Of a stretch of DNA of 7,256 nt, positions 1 through 7,200 are shown one piece after another. The stretch covers positions 1 to 7,256 of the forward strand of contig DATHVP010000149.1 in assembly GCA_035461245.1 (NCBI GenBank). The letters run 5' to 3'. The position numbers and the translations under genes are program-made. Source of the DNA: SH-MAG3 sp035461245 (lineage in GTDB: Bacteria; Gemmatimonadota; Gemmatimonadetes; Longimicrobiales; RSA9). The notes under the pieces are model-generated. The model saw only the letters and a program-made list of their open reading frames with translations, was not told the DNA's origin and searched no databases. Position 1 is the first letter of the stretch. Each line of letters starts with the position of its first letter.

Positions 1-329
1 TGCTGGTGGACCCCGAGGCCACACGCCTCGCCCTGCGCTACCTGCGGCACCGCGGTCACGAGGTCCTCGTATTCCACCTCATGGACCCGGGCGAACGGGA
101 ACTGCCGGGCGTAGGTGACGTGCGGTTCTATGATCCCGAAACCGGCGACGAGGTGCCCGTCAGCGCCGCGGACATGCGCCGTGAATACGGCGCGGCGGTG
201 GAACACGCCATCGCCGAGTGGCAGCGGGAACTGGTGCCTCACGGCATTGACCATGTCCTCGTCAGTACGGCTGAACCGCTGGCCCAGGCCCTGCGCGCCT
301 ACCTGCGCAAGCGCGAGCGTCTCGGCTGA
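1..329 (+). CDS. DUF58 domain protein, C-terminal part (5' end outside window)
   Basis: This is the last 108 codons of a gene that begins upstream of the window; the reading frame starts at base 3 and ends with TGA at 327-329. The visible part fits the C-terminal half of DUF58 proteins, which have a VWA-like fold. It has a strand reading HEVLVFHLMDPGERELP, then a segment RFYDPETGDEV, an MRREYGAAVEHAI helix, a GIDHVLVSTAEPL strand and a final LRAYLRKRER helix. The DUF58 signature and any metal-binding DxSxS motif would lie upstream and cannot be checked. The GTG at base 6 is in frame but is probably internal, because the frame is open to the window edge and family members are usually near 300 residues. 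DUF58 proteins typically sit beside MoxR ATPases and BatA/VWA proteins, and the next gene agrees with this. The exact biochemical role of the family is not settled. I am confident of the family and not of the function. Confidence 0.85.
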   Translation, partial: LVDPEATRLALRYLRHRGHEVLVFHLMDPGERELPGVGDVRFYDPETGDEVPVSAADMRREYGAAVEHAIAEWQRELVPHGIDHVLVSTAEPLAQALRAYLRKRERLG

Positions 330-2260
330 TGGGCCTGCTGAACCCCCTTCTCCTCGGCCTGGCCGCCGCCGCCGCCGTCCCGTTGCTGCTGCACCTGCTC
401 CAGCGCCATCACGGCCCCCGCATCGAGTTCCCGGCCCTGCGCTACCTGCGCCGGGCGGAGAAGGAATCGGCCCGGCGGATCCGCGTTCGGCAGCTGCTGC
501 TCATGCTGCTGCGCGTGGCGGCCGTGCTGCTGCTGGCGCTGGCGGCCGCACGACCCTTCCTGCGGGCCGCGGGGGAGGGCCATGCCCCCACGGCTGTCGT
601 GATCGTCCTCGACAACAGTCTCAGCACGTCGCTGGTGGATGGCGATGTCCGCGTACTGGACGACCTGCGGGACCGGGCGCTGGAGATCCTGGCGGCGGCG
701 GGACCCGACGACAGGTTCTGGCTGATCCGGGCGGGTGAGCCGGACGAGCCGGCCCTGACAGGTGATGCCACGGTCACCGCCATGCGCCTGCGGGAGGTGA
801 GGCCGGCGGCGGCACACGCGGACCTCCCGGCGGCGCTGGAACGCGCCCGGGCGTTGCTCGCCGCCGGTGCTGACGGTCGGGCCGCCGAGATCCACCTGCT
901 GACGGACCTGCAGGCGTCGAGCTTCCACGCGGTGACGGCAGCTCCGGGTGACGCACCGCCCGTCATCGTTTACCACCCCGGCACCCCGGCACCGGCGAAT
1001 CGCGCCATCACGAACGTGGAAGTCGGGGGCGGCCTGACGCCCATCGCCGGCCAGCGGACCACGGTCACGGCGGAAACCAGTGGTGATGAGGATGAGGTCA
1101 CCGTGCGCCTCGTCGTCGAAGAGCGTCTGGTGGCGGCAACGAACACAACATCCGGCGCGTCAGCGGTGCTGTCGTTGCCACCGGTGCCGGCGGGCGTCCT
1201 GGCGGGACGCGTGGAGATCGACGCCGACGCTCTCAGTGCCGACGACGTCCGCTATTTCGCCGTCATGGTGGCGCCACCGCCGGCCGTGGCCGTGAGCGGG
1301 ACCCAGCCGTTTCTCGCTGACGCCCTCGAAGTGCTCGCCGACGCCTCCCGGGTCGCCCGCAGCAGTATGGCCTCCGCTGATGTGGCCCTGCTCGAGGCAG
1401 GCCTCGGCGTCGAGACGGTCCCGGCCGGCGCGTCGGTGATCATCCTGCCACCCTCCCAGCCCGTGCAGGCAGAGGCCGTGAACCGCCGTCTGGCGGCGGC
1501 GGGCATTCCGTGGCGGTTTGATGCACCCCAGACGGGCGAGGCGCGGTTCGCGGTGCCGACGGACGATCCGCTGCTGCGTTCGCTGGAGGGCGTACGCATC
1601 CGGTTGAGCTACCCCGTCGTGCCCACCACCGGCACAGCCACCGATTCCGTGCTGCTCCGTCTGGCCGACGGCACGCCATGGGCCGTGCGCGGGGAGCGCG
1701 CTGCCGGCGGCGTATGGATCCTGGTAGGATCGCCGCTGACGCCCGAGGCGTCCACCCTGCCCGTGGGCGTGGCCATGCTGCCGCTGCTGGAGCGGTTGAC
1801 TGGCAGCTGGGCCATGGCCCGGCCGACGGGCACGGACGTGGCGCCCGGCACGGTTGTTACCGTGCCGGGCCCTGCCGACGGCATGCTGCTGCCGGACGGC
1901 ACGCGCATGGGCGTCACCGCCGGCGCCACGGTCCCCATCGGCATCGACCCGGGCGTCTACCGCCTGGTCCGCGGTGATTCCGTGGTCATGGCCTATGCGG
2001 TGAACGCGCCGCCGGCGGCCTCTGACCTGACCCGCCTGGACCGGCGCGGCCTCGCCGAGTCACTCCCGGGCTGGACGCTGCACGGGACGACGGACGCCGA
2101 CGCCTACCGCAGGGCTTCGTTCCGGGAGCGGCTGGGCACCGAAGTCTGGCGACCCCTGCTGCTCGCGCTGCTCGTCGTACTGCTGCTGGAATCCATCATT
2201 GCCGCATCCGGCCGCACGCGCCGGTCCGCTGCTCCTGTCGCTGAGGCACACACCACCTGA
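329..2260 (+). CDS. BatA-type membrane protein with VWA domain
   Basis: A 643-residue inner-membrane protein. Residues 1-80 match the BatA (aerotolerance regulator N-terminal) domain: hydrophobic segment about 5-24, a basic loop with HLLQRHHGPRIEFPALRYLRR, then a second hydrophobic segment about 55-75. A VWA-like domain follows at about 88-215 with DNSLS at 95-99, matching the DxSxS part of a metal-binding (MIDAS) site, and LLTDLQ at 190-195 in the place of the later aspartate. The usual MIDAS threonine is not obvious. Residues 225-315 look like a beta-rich, Ig-like segment. Residues 316-400 have an alternating strand/helix pattern, possibly a degenerate glutamine-amidotransferase-like fold, but the protein has no cysteine, so no such activity is expected. 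A third membrane segment lies at about 608-627, followed by a short basic tail. Positive charges put the loop and tail in the cytoplasm and the large central part outside. The start ATG overlaps the DUF58 stop as TGATG and has no strong Shine-Dalgarno sequence, so translation is probably coupled. The family is clear; the function (envelope complex assembly or stress response) is inferred from relatives. Confidence 0.87.
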   Translation: MGLLNPLLLGLAAAAAVPLLLHLLQRHHGPRIEFPALRYLRRAEKESARRIRVRQLLLMLLRVAAVLLLALAAARPFLRAAGEGHAPTAVVIVLDNSLSTSLVDGDVRVLDDLRDRALEILAAAGPDDRFWLIRAGEPDEPALTGDATVTAMRLREVRPAAAHADLPAALERARALLAAGADGRAAEIHLLTDLQASSFHAVTAAPGDAPPVIVYHPGTPAPANRAITNVEVGGGLTPIAGQRTTVTAETSGDEDEVTVRLVVEERLVAATNTTSGASAVLSLPPVPAGVLAGRVEIDADALSADDVRYFAVMVAPPPAVAVSGTQPFLADALEVLADASRVARSSMASADVALLEAGLGVETVPAGASVIILPPSQPVQAEAVNRRLAAAGIPWRFDAPQTGEARFAVPTDDPLLRSLEGVRIRLSYPVVPTTGTATDSVLLRLADGTPWAVRGERAAGGVWILVGSPLTPEASTLPVGVAMLPLLERLTGSWAMARPTGTDVAPGTVVTVPGPADGMLLPDGTRMGVTAGATVPIGIDPGVYRLVRGDSVVMAYAVNAPPAASDLTRLDRRGLAESLPGWTLHGTTDADAYRRASFRERLGTEVWRPLLLALLVVLLLESIIAASGRTRRSAAPVAEAHTT

Positions 2261-5200
2261 TGCATCCGTATCTGGTCGAAGGCATGCGCCGGCAGCCGGC
2301 GTTCACCGAGACACTCCATCGCCTGCCTGGGCCCGGCGGCCTGCTGCGGCTCGAGAACCTGCGCGGCTCCACGGCGTCGCTGCTCACCGCCGCCCTGGCC
2401 GAGGCACTGCCGCAGCGCACGTGGGCGGTCGTCGCATCCAACCCGGCGGAGGCGGAAGCGGCGGAGGCAGACATCCACGCCATCCTCGGCGACGACGCCG
2501 TCGCCCTCTACCCGCAGCGCGAGACGCTGCCATATGAGGCTGCCGAGCACCACTTCGAGGTGAGCGGGCTGCGGGTGGAAACGCTCGAGAAGCTGCTGGC
2601 GGGCCGCGTCCGCGTGCTGGTTACAACGGACCGGGCGCTCCAGGAACTCGCCGACATCCCGGCCGGCCTGGCAGACCTGCGCCTCTCGGTCGCCGTCGGT
2701 GACGAACTGGCGCCCGGCGCGCTGGCCGACCGCCTCGACGGCATGGGCTTCGACCGCACCGGCATGGTGGAAGCAGTGGGCGAGTATGCCGTGCGCGGCG
2801 GCATTGTAGACCTGTTCGGGTTCGGCGCGCCGGAGCCCATCCGCATCGAATTCTGGGGCGACGAGATCGCCAGCATCCGGCAGTTCGACATCCTCGACCA
2901 GCGCTCCACCGCTGAACTGAAGCGAGCGGACATCCTCCCGGTGGACCTGAGCCGCGCCGCCACGGAGGCAGAGCAGGACGCCGGCACGGCGGGCATGCGA
3001 CGGTCGCTCCTCGACGTGATCTCCCGCGATACCGTCATCGTCGAACTCAACGCCGGCGCCGCCGAGCGGGAGTTTACGCGCACCTGGCAGCAGGTGCTGC
3101 ACCTGCACGATGCCGAACGCAAGCGAGGCGGCGACCCGGAACCGCCCCCGTCCCTCTTCCTCGAACCGGACAACGCCAGCGACCGCATCCAGGCGTTCGG
3201 CCGCGTTGTGCTGGGGGACGTGAGCGGCAGCGACATCCGGTTCGACGTGCGCGAGGCCGAATCCATCGAGCGGGACATGGACACGCTGGGCGCGCTGCTG
3301 CGCGTTGGTGCCGCCCGTTCCGAGCTGACCTACATCCTGTGCGACAACGCCGGCCAGCTCGAGCGCCTCGAGGAGATCCTCGGCGGCGCCGGCGGCCTCC
3401 CGCCGGGCACACACCTGGCCATCGGCGCCGTACAGCACGGCTTTGTACTCGAGGGCGCGGAGCCGCCCCTGCGCGTGCTGACGGACCACGAGATCTTCCG
3501 CCGGGAACGCCGCATCCGTCGCGGACGCCGCTTCCGCGGCGCCGTCTCCCTCGAGTCCCTCTCCCAGCTCAAGCCGGGCGACTTCGTGGTCCATATGGAC
3601 CACGGCATCGGGCAGTTCCGCGGCCTCGAGCACGTGAAGGTCGGCGGCCAGGAAATCGAGGCGCTGGCCATCGGTTACGCCAACGGCGAGGTGCTGCGCG
3701 TCCCCGTGTATCGGCTGGACCTGGTGGAACGCTGGGTCAGCGGCGCTGACGCCGAGGACACGCCGCCGCCGAAGCTGCACCGCATCGGCGGCAAGACGTG
3801 GAAGAATGTCCGCCGGAAGACCGAGGAGTCCATCCAGCAGATGGCTACCGAGCTGCTGGAACTCTACGCGGCGCGCCAGACGGCGCAGCGCCCGCCCTAT
3901 CCGCCGGACTCCCGGTGGCAGAAGGAGATGGAGTCCAGCTTCCTCTACGAGGACACGCCGGACCAGCGGCAGGCCACCGCGGACATCAAGCGGGACATGG
4001 AATCCAGGCGCCCCATGGACCGCCTCGTCTGTGGCGACGTCGGCTACGGCAAGACCGAGATCGCCGTGCGGGCCGCGTTCAAGGCCGTGCAGGACGGGCG
4101 CCAGGTCGCCGTCCTCGCGCCGACCACCATCCTTGCCGAACAGCACCTGCACACCTTCCGCCAGCGTCTGGCCGGCTACCCCGTCCGCATCGAGGCCATC
4201 TCCCGCTTCCGCACGGCACGGGAGCAGACGGAGATCCTGGCCGATGTCGCCAGTGGCAGGGTGGACATCATGGTGGGGACGCATCGGCTCGTCGAGCCCG
4301 ACGTCGTGTTCCACAACCTCGGCCTGCTCGTCATCGACGAGGAGCAACGCTTCGGCGTGAAGCAGAAGGAACGGCTGAAGGAGCTGCGGAAGAACATCGA
4401 TGTCCTGACGCTCACCGCAACGCCCATCCCGAGAACACTCCACTTCTCCCTCACCGGGCTGCGTGACCTGACGCTGCTGCAGACCCCGCCCCGGGACCGC
4501 ATGCCCATCATCACGCACGTGCTGCCATGGGTGGACGAGGTCATCGAGGACGCCATCCACCGGGAACTGGACCGCGGCGGCCAGGTCTTCGTCGTGCACA
4601 ACCGCGTGCAGACGCTGCCCGTCGTCGAGTCGCAGCTCCGCTCCCTCGTGCCGGAGGCGACCATCGCCGTCGCGCACGGGCAGATGCCGCCGCCGGAACT
4701 GGACGTGCAGATGCGGCGCTTCCTCGAGGGTGAGGCGAACATCCTGCTGACCACGTCCATCATCGAGAACGGCCTCGACGTGCCGTCGGCGAACACGCTG
4801 ATCGTGGATCGCGCCGACTATTTCGGCCTCGCCCAGCTGTACCAGATCCGCGGCCGCGTGGGTCGGTCGCACCACCGTGCGTACTGCTACCTGATCACGC
4901 CGGACAACGTCACGGAAGATGCCGAGAAGCGGCTGCGCATCCTCGAACACTACACGGAACTCGGCAGCGGCTACCACATCGCCATGAAGGACCTGGAACT
5001 GCGCGGCGCCGGCAACCTGCTGGGCGCCGAGCAGAGCGGCTTCGTCACCATGGTCGGCCTGGACACGTATACGCGATTGCTGGAGGACACCATCAAGCGC
5101 CTCAGGGGAGACGCCAGTGCCGTCCGCGAGCCGACGGACGTCACAGTGGAGGGTGCAGCGTACCTGCCGGACGAGTACATGGCCGACGCCGCCCAGAAGC

Positions 5201-5562
5201 TGCACCTGTACCGGCGGCTGTCACGCCTCGAACAGGCGACTGAGGTGGACGCGCTGCTCGCCGAGATCCGCGACCGCTACGGCCCGCCGCCGCCCGAGGT
5301 GCGCCGCCTGCTGCACGCGGCTCGGCTGCGGCTGCTCGGCACGAGCCTCGGCGTGGAACGTATCCTCGTGTCCGGCGACGCGGCACGAGTTACATTCAGC
5401 GCGTCCACGACGCCCCGCATGGCTGACCTGCAGAAGGCGTTTCGCGCCCAGCAGGTCGAGGTGGAGGTGAAGCGGGCCATGCCGCTGTCCATCGTGTTCC
5501 GGGCGGCAGGTGCCGCGCCCATCGAGGACGTCATCGGGTCCGGCCTGTCGGCCATGGCCTGA
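2260..5562 (+). CDS. mfd: Transcription-repair coupling factor Mfd
   Basis: Mfd is a DNA translocase that binds RNA polymerase stalled at a lesion, pushes it off the template and recruits UvrA for nucleotide excision repair. This copy has 1100 residues, close to the roughly 1150 of E. coli Mfd, and appears intact. The N-terminal UvrB-like module includes ETLPYE (88-93) and GEYAVRGGIVDLFGF (174-188). The RNA-polymerase-interacting domain is at about 435-495, with KPGDFVVHMDHGIGQF. The RecG-like helicase core has Walker A GDVGYGKTE (592-600), APTTILAEQH (620-629), GTHRL (673-677), the DEEQ box (693-696), TATPIPRTL (719-727), TTSIIENGLDVP (831-842) and motif VI QIRGRVGRS (862-870). The translocation (TRG) motif spans about 897-927, with HYTELGSGYHIAMKDLELRG and GNLLGAEQSG. 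The C-terminal TRCF domain covers about 965-1070. The ATG overlaps the stop of the VWA gene as TGATG. A GAGG at 2243-2246 is 13 bases upstream, rather far, so reinitiation after the VWA gene is likely. No missing motif or frameshift was seen. Confidence 0.98.
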   Translation: MHPYLVEGMRRQPAFTETLHRLPGPGGLLRLENLRGSTASLLTAALAEALPQRTWAVVASNPAEAEAAEADIHAILGDDAVALYPQRETLPYEAAEHHFEVSGLRVETLEKLLAGRVRVLVTTDRALQELADIPAGLADLRLSVAVGDELAPGALADRLDGMGFDRTGMVEAVGEYAVRGGIVDLFGFGAPEPIRIEFWGDEIASIRQFDILDQRSTAELKRADILPVDLSRAATEAEQDAGTAGMRRSLLDVISRDTVIVELNAGAAEREFTRTWQQVLHLHDAERKRGGDPEPPPSLFLEPDNASDRIQAFGRVVLGDVSGSDIRFDVREAESIERDMDTLGALLRVGAARSELTYILCDNAGQLERLEEILGGAGGLPPGTHLAIGAVQHGFVLEGAEPPLRVLTDHEIFRRERRIRRGRRFRGAVSLESLSQLKPGDFVVHMDHGIGQFRGLEHVKVGGQEIEALAIGYANGEVLRVPVYRLDLVERWVSGADAEDTPPPKLHRIGGKTWKNVRRKTEESIQQMATELLELYAARQTAQRPPYPPDSRWQKEMESSFLYEDTPDQRQATADIKRDMESRRPMDRLVCGDVGYGKTEIAVRAAFKAVQDGRQVAVLAPTTILAEQHLHTFRQRLAGYPVRIEAISRFRTAREQTEILADVASGRVDIMVGTHRLVEPDVVFHNLGLLVIDEEQRFGVKQKERLKELRKNIDVLTLTATPIPRTLHFSLTGLRDLTLLQTPPRDRMPIITHVLPWVDEVIEDAIHRELDRGGQVFVVHNRVQTLPVVESQLRSLVPEATIAVAHGQMPPPELDVQMRRFLEGEANILLTTSIIENGLDVPSANTLIVDRADYFGLAQLYQIRGRVGRSHHRAYCYLITPDNVTEDAEKRLRILEHYTELGSGYHIAMKDLELRGAGNLLGAEQSGFVTMVGLDTYTRLLEDTIKRLRGDASAVREPTDVTVEGAAYLPDEYMADAAQKLHLYRRLSRLEQATEVDALLAEIRDRYGPPPPEVRRLLHAARLRLLGTSLGVERILVSGDAARVTFSASTTPRMADLQKAFRAQQVEVEVKRAMPLSIVFRAAGAAPIEDVIGSGLSAMA

Positions 5563-5568
5563 CAGGCC
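5542..5568 (+). terminator. Inverted repeat across the mfd stop codon, possible terminator
   Basis: GGCCTGTC at 5542-5549 is the exact reverse complement of GACAGGCC at 5561-5568, giving an 8-bp perfect stem with an 11-base loop. The loop starts with the palindrome GGCCATGGCC (5550-5559), so alternative foldings are possible. The mfd stop TGA (5560-5562) sits at the 3' foot of the loop. No T-run follows, so this is not a classical intrinsic terminator. It could be a U-less terminator, an mRNA 3' stabilising structure, or chance in GC-rich DNA. Confidence 0.35.
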
Positions 5569-5681
5569 TCTGCCGGATGGACCGGCCGCTTCCGGACCTC
5601 TCCGGCGGAACTGGCGTACTAGGTCCCGCAACGGTAACTTCAGCAGTCTTTAGTCCTGCCAGACCACTCAGGGAGCTCTTG
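5563..5681 (+). other. Intergenic region and leader of the PPIase gene
   Basis: This 119-base gap is the only sizeable spacer between genes. Its first part is CCGG-rich, with CCGG at 5573, 5582, 5592 and 5602, and includes a small hairpin CCGGA-CCTC-TCCGG (5592-5605). Its second half, about 5606-5670, is clearly less GC-rich than the flanking genes, as expected for an untranslated leader or promoter region. I found no pair of -35 and -10 boxes with acceptable spacing, so whether the PPIase gene has its own promoter remains open. Confidence 0.5.
5671..5675 (+). promoter_or_regulatory. Ribosome binding site that decides the PPIase start
   Basis: GGGAG lies 6 bases before the ATG at 5682, a normal Shine-Dalgarno position. 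It favours this ATG over the in-frame ATG at 5577, which has no such sequence before it and would place 35 non-hydrophobic residues ahead of a good lipoprotein signal peptide. Confidence 0.75.
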
Positions 5682-7157
5682 ATGAGGAGATTCGTCGCAT
5701 TTGTCGCCCTTGCCGGCGCCATATCCACTGTCGCGTGTGATGGCTTCGGCCAGGCCATGACCGCCCACACGGACGTTCTGGCCCGCGCGGCAGGCCACGA
5801 GCTGACCGTCGACCAGGCGACGAACCTGCTGGCCCCGGCCACGCAGATTCCGGCGCAGAATGACGTCGTGGACGCCGTCGCCAACCTGTGGATTGACTAC
5901 GTGCTGCTCGCGACGGCCGCGGCGCAGGACTCCACGCTGTCCAACATAGACCTGGACGCCATCATCGAGCCCTACTTCAACCAGCAGCTGGTCTTCCGCC
6001 TGCGGGACGAGGTGATCGAGGTGGACACGATGGTGACTGACGAGGAGCTGCGCCAGCTGTTCGACCAGAGCCCCGTCGGCGCCGAGGTCAGGGCACGGCA
6101 CATCCTGTTCCGGCTGCCGCCGGACGCATCGCCGCAGGATCGCCAGGCGGTCCAGCAGCGGGCGGAGGCAGTGCGGCAGCAGGCCGTAGGCGGCGCAGAC
6201 TTCGCGCAGCTGGCGGCGGAACACACGGAGGAGCCGGGCGGCGCGGAACGCGGCGGCGACCTGGGCTACTTCGGCCCGAACCAGATGGTCCAGCCATTCG
6301 AGGAAGCCGCGTTTGCGCTGCAGGCGGGCGAGGTCAGTGGCCTGGTCGAGACACCGTTCGGCATCCACATCATCAAGGTCGAGGACCGGCGCTCCGCGCC
6401 GTACGAGGACGTCCGGGACCAGTTCCGCGAGATGGTCATCGGCGAGCGTGTCGGCGGCGCCGAGGAGGCGTACCTCACGCAGCTCACGGATACGCGCCAG
6501 ATCCAGGTGGAGTCCGGCGCCACTGCCATCGCCCGCGAGCTGGCGTCCAAGCCGGGCTCGACGCTGAGCCGCCGGGCGGGCCAGCGCGTCCTGGTCCGCT
6601 ACCAGGGCGGCTCGCTGACGGCTGCGGAGTACCTGGCCCTGATGCAGCAGCGGCCGGCCGCCCAGCGCGGCCAGATCGCCGCGGCGTCCGACGACCAGCT
6701 CGAGGACTGGCTGCGCCTGCTGGCCCGGGACGAGATCCTCATCGAGGAGGCTCGCAACCGCGGGCTGGCGGCGCCGCAGTCGGAGCAGGACTCGGCGCGC
6801 CTGGAGTTGCGGGAGCAGCTTGTGGACGCCGCCCGCCAGTCAGGGCTGCTGCCCATCACGGCGCAGGCGGGTGAGACGCAGGCGCAGGCCGTGCAGCGCC
6901 AGGTAAGCGAGTTCATCAGTGCCATCATCACGGGTCAGGCCAACGTGATCCCGCTGGGCGCCATCGGCTTCACGCTCCGCCAGCAGTACGGCGCTGAGCT
7001 CTTCGAACGAGCCATCCCCACGGTTGTCAGCCGCGTGGAGCAGCGCAGGCCGGCGGGGGAGCAGCAGCAGCCGTTCCCGCAGATGCCGCCGGAGCAGATG
7101 CCGACGGAGCAGCCGCTGCCGCCAGCGCAGCAGCCGTCGTCGCCGCCACAGCCGTAG
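5682..7157 (+). CDS. Lipoprotein peptidyl-prolyl isomerase (parvulin/SurA-type)
   Basis: A 491-residue predicted secreted foldase that catalyses cis-trans isomerisation of prolyl bonds and may act as a chaperone outside the cytoplasm. It begins with a lipoprotein signal peptide: MRR, a hydrophobic stretch, then STVAC with the lipid-carrying cysteine at 19. This is the only cysteine in the protein, which supports the lipobox reading. A SurA-like helical segment spans about 30-130. A parvulin domain at about 134-235 keeps the expected active-site residues: H140 in ARHILF, D193 in GGDLGYF, M202 and F206 in NQMVQPFEEAAF, and H229 in FGIHIIKV. A second helical segment at about 303-362 resembles the first. 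The last 35 or so residues are a Gln/Pro-rich, probably disordered tail. There is a single parvulin domain, whereas E. coli SurA has two. It could be called PrsA-like or SurA-like; I give no symbol because the family is large. It follows mfd by 119 bases and may be transcribed separately. Confidence 0.92.
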   Translation: MRRFVAFVALAGAISTVACDGFGQAMTAHTDVLARAAGHELTVDQATNLLAPATQIPAQNDVVDAVANLWIDYVLLATAAAQDSTLSNIDLDAIIEPYFNQQLVFRLRDEVIEVDTMVTDEELRQLFDQSPVGAEVRARHILFRLPPDASPQDRQAVQQRAEAVRQQAVGGADFAQLAAEHTEEPGGAERGGDLGYFGPNQMVQPFEEAAFALQAGEVSGLVETPFGIHIIKVEDRRSAPYEDVRDQFREMVIGERVGGAEEAYLTQLTDTRQIQVESGATAIARELASKPGSTLSRRAGQRVLVRYQGGSLTAAEYLALMQQRPAAQRGQIAAASDDQLEDWLRLLARDEILIEEARNRGLAAPQSEQDSARLELREQLVDAARQSGLLPITAQAGETQAQAVQRQVSEFISAIITGQANVIPLGAIGFTLRQQYGAELFERAIPTVVSRVEQRRPAGEQQQPFPQMPPEQMPTEQPLPPAQQPSSPPQP

Positions 7158-7172
7158 CGCGGCGACGCCTCA

Positions 7173-7194
7173 GCCGCCCCCGGCGCGGGGCGGC
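7173..7194 (+). terminator. GC-rich hairpin after the PPIase gene
   Basis: GCCGCCCC at 7173-7180 pairs perfectly with GGGGCGGC at 7187-7194 around a 6-base loop, giving an 8-bp all-G/C stem that starts 16 bases after the PPIase stop codon. Position and strength suit a transcription end or an mRNA 3' protective structure. No T-run follows it, so the terminator label is an inference. Confidence 0.45.
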
Positions 7195-7200
7195 GCGAAC

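Noticed and set aside
299..976. Minus-strand open frame of 225 codons opposite the VWA gene
   Set aside because: It is a GC-driven shadow of a well-supported gene, with low-complexity Q/R-rich translation and no recognisable domain.
2104..5205. A 1033-codon open frame on the minus strand covering almost all of mfd
   Set aside because: It runs in the phase where its codons lie exactly opposite mfd codons, so it stays open as long as mfd uses no TTA, CTA or TCA codon, which is expected at this GC content. It is broken by a TCA serine codon at 5221. The translation is rich in R, H, V and Q and resembles no protein family, while mfd on the + strand has every expected motif.
5590..5622. Possible promoter TTCCGG ... 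TACTAG before the PPIase gene
   Set aside because: The -10 candidate matches only 3 of 6 consensus bases and the spacing is 21 bases, so it is not supportable.
5577..5681. Upstream in-frame ATG at 5577 as the PPIase start
   Set aside because: It has no ribosome binding site and adds 35 residues before a good lipoprotein signal peptide; the ATG at 5682 has GGGAG at the right distance.
5640..6368. Minus-strand open frame of 242 codons opposite the PPIase gene
   Set aside because: It overlaps the signal peptide and parvulin domain coding sequence, and its translation shows no family features.
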